Shown: piece by piece, positions 45,165 to 53,401 of the stretch | How positions within the stretch are numbered: position 1 is the stretch's first letter | How the letters are laid out: every line of letters starts with the position of its first letter | Assembly (NCBI RefSeq): GCF_964186585.1 | Contig: NZ_OZ075067.1 | Span: 2,852,001-2,916,000, forward strand | Direction: 5' to 3' | From: Microbacterium sp. MM2322 | GTDB taxonomy: Bacteria > Actinomycetota > Actinomycetes > Actinomycetales > Microbacteriaceae | Length of the DNA stretch: 64,000 nt | Position numbers and translations under genes: made by a program | The notes under the pieces: model-generated | Seen by the model: the letters and a program-made list of their open reading frames with translations, nothing else | Database searches by the model: none | Told to the model about the DNA's origin: nothing

Positions 45165-46049
45165 TCAGGACCGGGTCAGGTCGACGAGCACGGCGATGAC
45201 GTCGTCGAGGACCGCCGGGCGTGCGCCGGGCCGGAAGACGACTCCCATGTCGCGCGCCGCCCGGGGATCATCGATGGGGCGTTGCACGCAGCCGTCGAGC
45301 GGATGCGGCACCTCGGGGCCGAGGGCGATCCCGAGTCCCGCCGCGACGAGACCGTGCAGGGTGCGGAGGTCGTCGCCCTCGAACGCGATATCGAGCGCGG
45401 CACCCTCGGCGGCGAACAGCTGCTCGAGGGTGCGGCGGAGCCCGTAGCCGGGCTTGAGGGTGACGTGCGTCTCGCCGACGACGTCGGCGAGGGTGATGCG
45501 CGCAGCCGTCGCGAGCCGGTGCCCCGCGGGCACGACGGCGACGAGCGGTTCGTCGTAGAGGTGCACCGTCTGGCCTGCGGGATGCGTCGCCGCAGCGCCC
45601 GACACGATCGCGAGGTCCGTGCGCCCCGAGTCGAGCTCGGCGAGGCACGCATCGCGGGCGCCCTGCCAGAGCTCGACCCGGATGTCCGGCCGCTCCTCGC
45701 GCAGGCGACGGACGAGCCGCGGGACGAGGTGCTCGCCGAGCGAGTTCTGGAACGCGAGTCCGACCGTCGAGCGCGCGCCGTCGAGTGAGTCGAGGGCGTC
45801 CTGCGCGGCGCGGAGCGAGACCCGGACGGCGGGCAGCATCCGTCGAGCGGCATCGGTGAGACGGATGCCGCGCCCGTCCGGGATCACCAGGGCAACGCCG
45901 AGCCGCGCCTCGAGCTGCCGCAGGGCGCGGCTCACGGTCGGCTGCGGCACGCCGAGCGACTCGGCGGCCCGCGTGACGTGCTCGTCGTCGCCGAGCGCCT
46001 CGAGGAGGGGCAGGTGCGGGAGGAGGTCGGTCAGGCGATCACGACTCAT
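45165..46049 (-). CDS. LysR-family transcriptional regulator
   Basis: 294 aa. Winged helix-turn-helix ALGDDEHVTRAAESLGVPQPTVSRALRQLEARLG at about 18-53, then a periplasmic-binding-like effector domain in two lobes. Divergent from an MFS transporter, with an inverted repeat ATCCGT-N5-ACGGAT in the shared region, so it is expected to control that transporter. Confidence 0.92.
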   Translation of the reverse strand: MSRDRLTDLLPHLPLLEALGDDEHVTRAAESLGVPQPTVSRALRQLEARLGVALVIPDGRGIRLTDAARRMLPAVRVSLRAAQDALDSLDGARSTVGLAFQNSLGEHLVPRLVRRLREERPDIRVELWQGARDACLAELDSGRTDLAIVSGAAATHPAGQTVHLYDEPLVAVVPAGHRLATAARITLADVVGETHVTLKPGYGLRRTLEQLFAAEGAALDIAFEGDDLRTLHGLVAAGLGIALGPEVPHPLDGCVQRPIDDPRAARDMGVVFRPGARPAVLDDVIAVLVDLTRS

Positions 46050-46085
46050 TCGGGAATGCTATCGGTGCACGTCGTTTGCCATTGG

Positions 46086-46102
46086 ATCCGTATCTGACGG
46101 AT
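46086..46102. promoter_or_regulatory. Candidate LysR-type operator
   Basis: ATCCGT (46086-46091), ATCTG, ACGGAT (46097-46102): 17-bp perfect inverted repeat of LysR type. It overlaps the first ATG of the MFS gene, which raises doubt about that start. Confidence 0.55.
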
Positions 46103-47291
46103 GCCTACCGTAGAGCGAGTGACGACTGTCGGCATCCCTCCCCTCACCGCATCGCCGCGGCGGCTCGGCGCAGCGATGTGGACGACGGGCATCGCGACGT
46201 TCGGTGTGCTCTATGCACCGCAGGGGCTGCTGACCGGCATCGCCGAGACCTACGTCCTCACCGCCGCCGACGCGTCATGGGTGGTGTCGGCGGCGACCCT
46301 CGGGCTCGCGCTCGCGATCCTGCCGTGGGCGCTCGCGGCAGATCGATTCGGTCGGCGACGGATGCTGCGGGCCGCCGCCGTGGCCGCCGCGGTCATCGCC
46401 ATCGCGTCGCCTCTGCTGCCGGGGTTCGCGGGGCTGCTCGTCGGGCGGTTCCTGCTCGGGGCGGCGCTCGGCGGCATCCCGGCCCTGGCGGTCGCCTATC
46501 TGCACGAGGCTGCCGGGCCGCAGCGAGCGGGCGTCGCCGCGGGAGCGTACGTGGCGGCGACGAGCGTCGGCGGCCTCGCAGGACGGCTGGTCGCCGCACC
46601 CGTGGGCGAGCTCGTCGGGTGGCGCTGGTCGCTGGAACTGCTCGGCACCCTCGCCGCGGCGCTGACGATCGTGTTCGCCGTGCTGCTGCCGGCGACCGAG
46701 GCACATCGCCCGGTGCCGCTCCGGCGAAGCCTGCGAATCCTGGGACGGCAGGCCGTGAACCCCCGGGCGCTGCCGCTGTACGCGATCGGGGCGATGGTCG
46801 TCGGCGCGATGGTCGCGGTGTTCAACGCCCTCGGGTTCCGGCTCGAAGCCGCGCCGTACTTCCTCTCGGCGGCCGCAGTCTCGCTCGTGTTCCTGACGTA
46901 CCTGTCGGGCACGGTGACCTCGCGGATGTCGGGCGCCCTCGTCCAGCGCTTCGGGACACGGATGCCGCTGGTCGCCGGTGGCCTCGCGATGACGGTCGGC
47001 GCGGCCGTGACGCTGGCGAGCAGCGTGGTCGTCATCGTGCTGGGCGTTCTGCTGATCACGGCGGGGATGTTCCTCGCGCACGCGACCGCGAACGCCGCGA
47101 CCGCACGGGCCGGTGGATCGGGTCGGCAACACGCCGTCGCGGTGTACAGCGTCGCGTACTACCTCGGCTCGAGCGTGCTCGGAACGGTCGGCGCGGCGGC
47201 GTGGACGACGGGCGGGTGGTTCGCGTTGGCCGGGCTCGTCGCCGTGCTCGGGGTTCTGGTCGTGGTCGCTTCCGTCAAGGTGCGGGACTAA
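46101..47291 (+). CDS. MFS transporter (YnfM/drug efflux-like)
   Basis: 396 aa, 12 transmembrane helices. MFS loop motif ALAADRFGRRRM after helix 2 and the helix 4-5 region typical of drug:H+ antiporters (GRFLLGAALGGIPALAVAYL). The nearest described type is YnfM, an arabinose-like/drug exporter of E. coli. Because a LysR-type palindrome covers the ATG at 46101, translation may start at GTG 46119 (VTTVGIPP). Substrate unknown. Confidence 0.9.
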   Translation: MPTVERVTTVGIPPLTASPRRLGAAMWTTGIATFGVLYAPQGLLTGIAETYVLTAADASWVVSAATLGLALAILPWALAADRFGRRRMLRAAAVAAAVIAIASPLLPGFAGLLVGRFLLGAALGGIPALAVAYLHEAAGPQRAGVAAGAYVAATSVGGLAGRLVAAPVGELVGWRWSLELLGTLAAALTIVFAVLLPATEAHRPVPLRRSLRILGRQAVNPRALPLYAIGAMVVGAMVAVFNALGFRLEAAPYFLSAAAVSLVFLTYLSGTVTSRMSGALVQRFGTRMPLVAGGLAMTVGAAVTLASSVVVIVLGVLLITAGMFLAHATANAATARAGGSGRQHAVAVYSVAYYLGSSVLGTVGAAAWTTGGWFALAGLVAVLGVLVVVASVKVRD

Positions 47292-47319
47292 GTCCAGCCG
47301 GTTCGCTACAGTTCCGGGC

Positions 47320-47670
47320 ATGAACAGCTATGGAGATTACGCAGGGCTCGGCGTCGGTCTGATCATCCTGATGGTCGTCCTCTACGTGGGCTTCATCGCC
47401 CTCATGATCTGGGTGGGCTACCTCATCCAGCGCACCGCAGTGAAGAACGGGATGCTGCGCGCCATGCAGGAGAGCGGGATGACTTTCGCCCCGCGACCCG
47501 GACCGCCGTACCCCGGAGCGGTAAACCCGGGCGCTCAGCCCCCGCATCCCGGCCAGGCGCCACAGGTGGGTCAGCCGCCGCGTCCCGCCCAGCCGCCGGT
47601 GGGAGGCCAGCCGCCCGTTCCCCCGACCACGCCTCCGCACACTCCGCCGGTGCCCCCGACGAGCGAGTGA
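47320..47670 (+). CDS. Small membrane protein with Pro-rich tail
   Basis: 116 aa. One long transmembrane segment, or a tight hairpin, at about 9-38, then a cytoplasmic tail made mostly of Pro, Gly and Gln (PHPGQAPQVGQPPRPAQPP). The ATG at 47320 is used; the longer frame runs back into the transporter gene. No family; Pro-rich tails of this kind often bind membrane partners (general inference). Confidence 0.65.
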   Translation: MNSYGDYAGLGVGLIILMVVLYVGFIALMIWVGYLIQRTAVKNGMLRAMQESGMTFAPRPGPPYPGAVNPGAQPPHPGQAPQVGQPPRPAQPPVGGQPPVPPTTPPHTPPVPPTSE

Positions 47671-47731
47671 GCGCCACGACGGACGGACGCCTCCGAGCCT
47701 TGCTAGGCTGACGGGGTGCCTCCGGGCGCAC

Positions 47732-47805
47732 GGGGCTGTAGTTCAATGGCAGAACTTCTGCTTCCCAAGCAGATAGCGCGGGTTCGATTCCCGTCAGCCC
47801 CTCCA
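47732..47805 (+). tRNA. tRNA-Gly (anticodon CCC), CCA encoded
   Basis: Full cloverleaf: acceptor GGGGCTG/CAGCCCC, D arm GTTC-AATGGCA-GAAC, anticodon arm TCTGC-TTCCCAA-GCAGA with anticodon CCC, T arm GCGGG-TTCGATT-CCCGT, and an encoded CCA end. Its last 34 bases, plus one more, recur at 52789-52823. Confidence 0.96.
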
Positions 47806-47806
47806 C
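47772..47806 (+). repeat. attL: 35-bp direct repeat in the 3' end of tRNA-Gly
   Basis: GATAGCGCGGGTTCGATTCC and the following 15 bases (to CTCCAC) are identical to 52789-52823. The repeat begins just after the anticodon stem and ends one base past CCA, a classic tRNA attachment core. Confidence 0.93.
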
Positions 47807-47810
47807 AGTT

Positions 47811-47830
47811 CCCCTCTGTCTCACGAGGGG
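47811..47830. terminator. Hairpin after tRNA-Gly
   Basis: CCCCTC (47811-47816), 8-nt loop, GAGGGG (47825-47830), right after the tRNA CCA end. Likely ends the tRNA transcript; it lies inside the island, so it was probably brought in with it. Confidence 0.55.
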
Positions 47831-48102
47831 CGCCCGAACGAGATCGCTGTGGGCTGGGCTTCCTGCGACGCAATACAGCACTGGCCACGCCTCGTCGAAG
47901 AATGCAGGAGCCATCAGTCCAATCTCGGCCAGCCCGCGCAAGGGCTCGCAACCGAACGCGCGCGGGCATGCACACGACACGCCTCGAGCGCGCACTGCTC
48001 TCGCGCCGACCGGCTATCGTGCGGCGCGACCGCAGGCCGTCTGACCTGCCGCCGTTCGCCCACTAGCGTCACCCCGCCGTGGCGGCTCCCTAGGGTGGTC
48101 CT

Positions 48103-48645
48103 GTGGCTGACCTAGTGCGCGAGGATGACCTAGACGACGAGTCCTACCAGATTCGAGAGGTACTAGCGCAGTACGGCGCGGCCATGTATCAAGCGCAGGT
48201 TCTAGAGAGTGGACTGATCAACGTCCTTGCCATCGCCGAGGGAAACGGCATCCCCAACGCGACAGTCCGTGACTTCGACGCGGTCATCGACGCTGCTTCA
48301 CGGAAGACGATGGGCGCCCTGCTGCGGAAACTTCAGCCACATCTCGGCAGCGACACCGAACTAGTCGAGGATCTTCAGGCTGGCCTGCGGCTACGCAATC
48401 GTCTGGCCCATTCCTTCTTCGGTGAATACTCGGTCGGCTTCACCCGCCCGGAGGGTCGTGAGTCGATGCTCGTCGAGCTCCACATTGCGATCGAGCGCTT
48501 CGAAGGACTTGATCGGAGGCTCGACCCAGTGCTCGGACGATATCTCGACGCCCGCGGCATCGACGAGGCAGGGCGGTCCGAGCTTCTTGCTGCCGCGCAG
48601 ACTGAATTGATCCGCAGGTATGAAGAGGAAGAACGCGGGCAATAG
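48103..48645 (+). CDS. HEPN-like all-helical protein (island gene 1)
   Basis: 180 aa from GTG 48103, with AGGGTGG at workable spacing. Nearly all helical. Residues 98-103 read RNRLAH, which fits the R-x4-H motif of HEPN RNases, placed near the start of a helix after a charged helix pair (EDLQAGLRLRN). HEPN proteins act as toxins, often with a nucleotidyltransferase-like antitoxin. The assignment rests on this motif and fold expectation only. Codon use is less GC-rich than in the flanks. A 202-bp gap separates it from the next gene. Confidence 0.6.
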   Translation: MADLVREDDLDDESYQIREVLAQYGAAMYQAQVLESGLINVLAIAEGNGIPNATVRDFDAVIDAASRKTMGALLRKLQPHLGSDTELVEDLQAGLRLRNRLAHSFFGEYSVGFTRPEGRESMLVELHIAIERFEGLDRRLDPVLGRYLDARGIDEAGRSELLAAAQTELIRRYEEEERGQ

Positions 48646-48847
48646 TCGCCGCGCTTCTCGGGGAATCTGTCATTCCCAGTGTGCGCCAAACGCACGGCCA
48701 CAGACCGGCCCGCGTGCGGCCGGGCGTCATCGCGAGGGGCGCTCCGGACGTGGCCAACTCCTCTGGTGGCATGTCGGGTCCACCGTGCCTGAGTTCGCGA
48801 CAGTTCCGGGCCGCGCGTCTGCCATACTCGGCCACGTGGAGGACGGA

Positions 48848-49357
48848 ATGGACTGGGCGACGGTGCTCGACGATCGCACCGGCTGGCTGCTGCCTGGCGT
48901 GCATGAAGTCGAGATGGAAGACGTCTACCGTGAGTTCGCGGCGGACGGCGGAAGCGATCGCCGCACGGCCTGGCTGGCGCTTGAACAACTTCTCACGCAC
49001 CTGAAGGAGCTCTTCCCCAGCGGCAGGCTGCTGCTCGCCGGCACCTTCGTGTCCCGACAGGGAGGCCCGTGCGAGGCCCTCGAGGTTGCGATCATTCCCG
49101 ATGAGCCGAGCGCGATGGAACATTGGAGCGACAACGAGGAGCACCGCTTCCAGTTGTGCATGTCGCTCCACGATGTAATCGTCGCTTCACTGGGGCCCGA
49201 GTACTTCGAGGTGCTGCACCCGTTTGGCGGGCGGATGGAGTCCTATTTCGTAGTGCCCAAGGATGCCGATCAAGTCGTCATGTGGATGGGTACCGTTACC
49301 CTTCCGACAGGCGACGATGTCCCTGGGTATCGAGGAGTGGTGGAGGTGGTCTGGTGA
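48848..49357 (+). CDS. DUF6932-like protein (island gene 2)
   Basis: 169 aa from ATG 48848, preceded by GGAGG at 48838-48842. The first 90 residues (WLLPGVHEVEMEDVYREF, then an RR-containing helix and LLLAGTFVSRQGGP) resemble DUF6932 proteins, thought to relate to nucleotidyltransferases. The expected acidic pair after the G-S/T-F-V strand is not obvious here, so it may be inactive. Its stop overlaps the next gene's GTG (GTGA); the two are translationally coupled and likely one functional unit. Family call is tentative. Confidence 0.5.
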   Translation: MDWATVLDDRTGWLLPGVHEVEMEDVYREFAADGGSDRRTAWLALEQLLTHLKELFPSGRLLLAGTFVSRQGGPCEALEVAIIPDEPSAMEHWSDNEEHRFQLCMSLHDVIVASLGPEYFEVLHPFGGRMESYFVVPKDADQVVMWMGTVTLPTGDDVPGYRGVVEVVW

Positions 49358-50232
49358 TCCGCGACGAGATCGACAGTCTCCTTTCCACGATCGGCACCAA
49401 CACGCGCGTTGACAAATATCGACGCGGCTCGCTCCTCGCCCTCAGGAAGAAGTTCAGTCCTCCCACCACACAACTGCGCGTCGACATCGACGGCCCCGTG
49501 ACTGCGACGATCATCGCGAACGTCACGTCCGCGCTCCAGCGGGCCACTGCTCTGGCAGCGAAGGCGCTGCTGTACCCGTCGAACGCGGCCATCACCGTGC
49601 AGGCCGGGCTTCTCGATCGCGCACCGCTCGTACCGGTCGGGCAGTCTCGGGGCACGCTCTATTTCGAGTTCCCCACGACCGATGTCGACCCTGACGCGAT
49701 GGAGCGTTCTCCCATGGCTCACCTTGCCGAAAGCGCCGTGCGGGAGCTGATCGAGATCCTTCCTGAGAACTCCGACGATAGTCAGACCCTCCGCGCGCTC
49801 CCGCTCCGCAGGCCGCAGTACAGGTCGGCGGTGAAGTCGCTTGCCGAGGCCCTAGGCGGTACGTCGTCGATGTCGATGTCGCTGACCCCCACAGGCGAGT
49901 CAGAGCAGCAATACTCCGTGCTCACGATCGAACAGGCCCGAGAAGTCCCTGATCTCCTTTCCGACGCTCAGGACAAGAAGGACACGCTGACTGTCTACGG
50001 AATCATGGATGGCATGCGTACCCGCCGCCGCTTGTTCTACATCGAAGAACGAGACAGCGGCCACGAATTCTACGGCGCAATCGATGAATCACAACTGTCG
50101 ACCGTGATGGAACTGGTCAGCCAGGCGGTGGTCGCGCGCATCGAACGACTCGTCACGCTGCGCGCTGACGGGTCGAAGTCTCACCCGAGCTACTCCCTGA
50201 TCTCCGTGGCGCCGGATACGCGCTTGCTGTAA
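49354..50232 (+). CDS. Unrecognised protein coupled to island gene 2
   Basis: 292 aa from GTG 49354, with GGAGG at 49342-49346 and a 4-bp overlap with the upstream stop. Soluble, mixed alpha/beta, no signal peptide. Visible features: a basic N-terminal patch (KYRRGSLLALRKKF), an alpha helical block at 50-75, LYFEFPTTDVDP at about 107-118, a Ser/Met-rich turn (SSMSMSLT) and LFYIEERDSGHEFYG at about 224-238. No family recognised. Function is unknown; the strict coupling says it works with the protein before it. Confidence 0.7.
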   Translation: MIRDEIDSLLSTIGTNTRVDKYRRGSLLALRKKFSPPTTQLRVDIDGPVTATIIANVTSALQRATALAAKALLYPSNAAITVQAGLLDRAPLVPVGQSRGTLYFEFPTTDVDPDAMERSPMAHLAESAVRELIEILPENSDDSQTLRALPLRRPQYRSAVKSLAEALGGTSSMSMSLTPTGESEQQYSVLTIEQAREVPDLLSDAQDKKDTLTVYGIMDGMRTRRRLFYIEERDSGHEFYGAIDESQLSTVMELVSQAVVARIERLVTLRADGSKSHPSYSLISVAPDTRLL

Positions 50233-50488
50233 CGAACGCTGGCGAGCTTGCGATCGCGAACCGATTCGGGACCGCTCGCACGCGGAGAAGCTCCGTAACC
50301 GCGCCATGTTCGACGCAGGATCAGCTATCCACCGCACGCCCGGGCAGGGTTACCTACTTGCTCGTGGGGAGCACCGCGAGCAGCCTCATGCCGATGCGAA
50401 TCTGGCAGTCGTCCTTCACAAGGGGCGTCAAGGCAGCGGTGAGCTCGTCTAGCGCTCCATGTGGCCGGGCCTCGCCCGCAAGGGGTCG

Positions 50489-51286
50489 CTAGGGACGACG
50501 ACGGCGGTCCGCTGCTTCCAGGCGTAACCGTTCCAAAAAATTCTCCGAAAGAGCCCAGCCATCAGCTCGACGGCGCACAAGAGCCGCGATCCGGGCCTTT
50601 TGATCCGCGATGGTACGAGACACCTGAAGGACCTCCACTACCGCATCGATGATCTCATCACCGGTCAACCTCGACTCCCAGTTAGCCACTTCGACCGCCG
50701 CCGCGGCCCGTGCGCGCTTCAGGGTGTCTCGCGGAAACATGAGATCCGCGACCAGGTTGGGGTGGGCGTCCATGACGATTTGAGCCTGCGCAGTGCGCCG
50801 ATTCGTAGTTTCGCCTCGAAACGCGGGCGCTTCGAGTATGAGCTCAAGCAATTTCTGACTCGCTGAGCGGCTACTCACTAGCCGCAACTCGTGGCCAACT
50901 CGGTCGATTCCCCGCGCTTGATACTCCGCAAGCTCCTCTTCCTCGGTGAGATCGTCGTGCCACCGAGCAGTAGCGAGCCACTCCCATATCAGGCCATCCG
51001 CGGCCCATCGCAGAGAGACGCTTACCAGCTCGCCATCGTGGTCCTCCGCGATCCGTCGAAGGCTCTCGTTGGGCGCGTCGAACTGCGATGCATCAAAAGC
51101 CTCGGACGCGAGGAAGGCCACCTTCGGCGAACTGAGCGACACAATTTCGACGAGCTCGTCCACGCCTACCTGCGGGTAGGCAAACAAGATGTCCGGCCCC
51201 CTGGACGTGACCTCGGCGACTGACACAGGCACGCCTGCGTCAGCTGCGCCGCTACTGACGCTCACAGCGAGGTCATTCAGCTCCAC
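50489..51286 (-). CDS. Unrecognised protein (island gene 4)
   Basis: 265 aa from GTG 51286. N-terminal half mixed alpha/beta with several Trp (RWAADGLIWEWLATARW); C-terminal half helical and basic (ETTNRRTAQAQIV, KRARAAAAVEVANW, RRRADGWALSENFLERL). Only a weak ribosome site; a TATACG box at 51294-51299 lies so close that the message may be nearly leaderless. Opposite in strand to all other island genes and divergent from gene 5. Family and role unknown. Confidence 0.65.
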   Translation of the reverse strand: MELNDLAVSVSSGAADAGVPVSVAEVTSRGPDILFAYPQVGVDELVEIVSLSSPKVAFLASEAFDASQFDAPNESLRRIAEDHDGELVSVSLRWAADGLIWEWLATARWHDDLTEEEELAEYQARGIDRVGHELRLVSSRSASQKLLELILEAPAFRGETTNRRTAQAQIVMDAHPNLVADLMFPRDTLKRARAAAAVEVANWESRLTGDEIIDAVVEVLQVSRTIADQKARIAALVRRRADGWALSENFLERLRLEAADRRRRP

Positions 51287-51366
51287 TCACTAAACGTATA
51301 TCGCCTACCGCATGCCGACTAGAGTGCAGACCACAGCCTGGACAATCAGCACCGCAAGGGAAATTC

Positions 51367-52503
51367 GTGCATCCACGTACCTGGGTTGAAGGCAACGAAC
51401 TCTGGGCTCGGTTCTGTGAGGCTCACGAGGCAGCCGTCGCGGCAGAGTCCGATGTCGAGATTCCTCGCGTTCGGATCGACAAGATCGTTCGCGGCGCGGA
51501 TGAACTCGAGTCATCCGTCACGCAGGACACGGGCATCATGCAGCGACTGTGTGAACTCGACCCCGCCTTCCTCGACGAAGACGGTTTGGACCTTCTCGAC
51601 ACTCTCCTCGGCCGACCGATGGATGAATGGGAAGACGACGCTACTGACTTCACTCAGCGATATGGGTCCGCCGGTTTTCTGATCGCCCCCGCCATCTACT
51701 TCGCGGGCGTCGAGCAGCAGGACCGCGCCCACGACGGGGAGGCGGGCCCCTACACCGGCGAGTATCTTCGCGAGCCTGAGGATCAGCGGCAGCGACTGCT
51801 GCACCGCGTGGGCGGAGTGCCGACAACCGTCCCCGGCGTCGACACACCTGACTCCGTGTTCCTGATGCAGGTCGACCTCCTGTGCCTTCACGACGCCTTC
51901 TCGTGGGACGAGTCCATCGCGTCGTTCCTGGAGGATTCGCTGCTCCCTTCTGGTGGCGTGCTCCAGCTGTTCCACACCACGACGGGCGACAGCACCACGG
52001 ACCCCTTTCTCCGCGGCGGCGGTGCGCAGGTCCTCCACCTGCCCGAGACTCAACTCCGGGATCGCGATGATCCCCGTCTTGAGGCGACCGATTATCCAGT
52101 CAGCCTCCCTTCCCCGTCTGTCTTTCCGACCTTCGCGCTCGCCAGTCGCCGCGAGGCCGACACCGACCTCGCGGTCAGCCTGCAGAACGAGGCAGACCGC
52201 GCTGCGGGCCTGCGGGGTGGTGTCGACGTCCCGACGCATCGGCATCAAACTGCGCCGCGGTGGAGTCGCATCCTCGGGCTTCCGGACCTCTCCTATGGTC
52301 TGGATGATGGCGACCGGGACGTCCTGAAAAAGGAACTTCCCCTCAGTGGGGACGACCGCCACGTCCTCCTCTTCAACCTCGCCTCCGACCGCCAGTTCGA
52401 TGGCGTGTTCGGAGACGGCGGGCGACTCGAGGTCTGGATGAGAAGAACTGATCTCGCGGAGGCACGATTCAGCGAGGTCGTCTCTTTCCTGAGATCGCCG
52501 TAG
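51367..52503 (+). CDS. DUF1963 (YwqG)-like protein (island gene 5)
   Basis: 378 aa from GTG 51367 (AAGGGA upstream). The middle and C-terminal parts match the DUF1963 pattern: FLMQVDLL, LLPSGGVLQLFH, then HVLLFNLASDRQFDGVFGDG and LEVWMRRTDLAEARFSEV. DUF1963 proteins such as YwqG are widespread, often linked to polymorphic toxin immunity (YwqK/YwqJ loci), but biochemically undefined. The N-terminal 130 residues are extra and unrecognised. Immunity or stress role is inference. Confidence 0.65.
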   Translation: MHPRTWVEGNELWARFCEAHEAAVAAESDVEIPRVRIDKIVRGADELESSVTQDTGIMQRLCELDPAFLDEDGLDLLDTLLGRPMDEWEDDATDFTQRYGSAGFLIAPAIYFAGVEQQDRAHDGEAGPYTGEYLREPEDQRQRLLHRVGGVPTTVPGVDTPDSVFLMQVDLLCLHDAFSWDESIASFLEDSLLPSGGVLQLFHTTTGDSTTDPFLRGGGAQVLHLPETQLRDRDDPRLEATDYPVSLPSPSVFPTFALASRREADTDLAVSLQNEADRAAGLRGGVDVPTHRHQTAPRWSRILGLPDLSYGLDDGDRDVLKKELPLSGDDRHVLLFNLASDRQFDGVFGDGGRLEVWMRRTDLAEARFSEVVSFLRSP

Positions 52504-52788
52504 CGAGGGTGGCGATGACGTGGATCCTCAGCGCGAGCCACGCCGCGGTTACAGCCTCTGATCAGGGGCATCCTTCGACTAAGTGTCGGCAAAAATGAGA
52601 ATCGCCACCCACCAAACGGCCTTGCCCGCAAACGTCTCGCCGCTCCGTAAGTAGCGCCAAGGTGGGCACACCCTGGCCACATATTGATCACAAGCACCCT
52701 GATCCATCCTGCATGCTGATTACGCATCCGCTGGTCTACTTCGCATAGTTCCGGGCCCCTGCGAACATCCCCGCATCACCACGGAGTC
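52504..52788. other. Non-coding right end of the island
   Basis: 285 bp between the last island gene and attR. No frame here has convincing codon bias. The minus-strand frame of about 145 codons across it runs into the end of island gene 5 and looks spurious. No integrase remnant was recognised. Confidence 0.5.
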
Positions 52789-52823
52789 GATAGCGCGGGT
52801 TCGATTCCCGTCAGCCCCTCCAC
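52789..52823 (+). repeat. attR: 35-bp copy of the tRNA-Gly 3' end
   Basis: Identical over 35 bases to 47772-47806; there is no D or anticodon arm before it, so it is only a tRNA fragment marking the right edge of the island. Confidence 0.93.
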
Positions 52824-52863
52824 TTGTCACTTCTCACTCGAGTACGGACACAGAAGCCTATGG

Positions 52864-53127
52864 ATGGCTACGGTGAACGACATGGGCTGGAACGATCGCG
52901 TACCGCAGGACCGGGCCACCGCACAGATCGTCATCGTCTTCGGTGGCATCGTCATCGTCCTCAGCGTGCTGCTGCTCTTCTCGATCATCGCGAACGGCGA
53001 CCCAGGACACCTCAGCCGCCGCGGCATCCCCGTGTGGCTTCTGACCGTCCTCGCCGCTGCTTTCGGCGGGTGGCTCATCTGGAAGGGCGTCGCCATCTGG
53101 CGCGCCGATGAGCGCCGCGAGAAGTAG
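52864..53127 (+). CDS. Small two-helix membrane protein (87 aa)
   Basis: 87 aa with two transmembrane helices (about 21-45 and 57-77) and a charged C terminus (RADERREK). First chromosomal gene to the right of the island. An internal ATG at 52882 is possible. No family. Confidence 0.65.
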   Translation: MATVNDMGWNDRVPQDRATAQIVIVFGGIVIVLSVLLLFSIIANGDPGHLSRRGIPVWLLTVLAAAFGGWLIWKGVAIWRADERREK

Positions 53128-53135
53128 ATCGGAGG

Positions 53136-53357
53136 TCACCCCGCGTCGGCATCAGTCTCGTCCTGCGGCATCCGCGGCTGGCTCGCCAGCCACATCGACC
53201 GCCAAAAGGCGACCTGGAACACGACGAACGCAACGATCCACAGCACCATCCAGAGCGAACGAAGCGGGCCTTCACCACTCGCGAAAAGGGCGATCGATCC
53301 GATCCACACGACCAGGCTGATGATCTGGACCAGCCGAAGCCTGCGGATGCTTCCCAT
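53136..53357 (-). CDS. Small two-helix membrane protein (73 aa)
   Basis: 73 aa from ATG 53357. Two transmembrane helices (about 8-26 and 33-55) then an acidic tail (QDETDADAG). The longer frame upstream lacks a start codon nearby and overlaps other genes. Convergent with the 87-aa gene. Function unknown. Confidence 0.55.
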   Translation of the reverse strand: MGSIRRLRLVQIISLVVWIGSIALFASGEGPLRSLWMVLWIVAFVVFQVAFWRSMWLASQPRMPQDETDADAG

Positions 53358-53401
53358 GGCGTCACCATAGGGGTCGAATGGCGTCGTGACGAGACCGTCC
53401 C

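Larger units (their letters stand above)
47807..52823. mobile_element. 5-kb genomic island integrated at tRNA-Gly(CCC)
   Basis: Bounded by perfect 35-bp direct repeats, one of them the real tRNA 3' end. Base composition falls inside: for example 31 of 60 bases are G or C at 50041-50100, against 49 of 60 at 10081-10140 (counted by eye). It carries five genes (48103, 48848, 49354, 50489, 51367), none a recognisable integrase, recombinase or replication gene. The element is therefore either a decayed integrative element or a cargo island moved in trans. Confidence 0.88.

Noticed and set aside
47703..47975. Frames reading through tRNA-Gly
   Set aside because: They translate the tRNA and its antisense; a structural RNA explains the sequence.
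50233..50488. Search for an integrase remnant in the island gap
   Set aside because: No frame with tyrosine or serine recombinase motifs was seen in this 256-bp gap.
52293..52727. 145-codon minus-strand frame at the right end of the island
   Set aside because: Overlaps the supported DUF1963-like gene, and the translation has no recognisable motif or codon bias.
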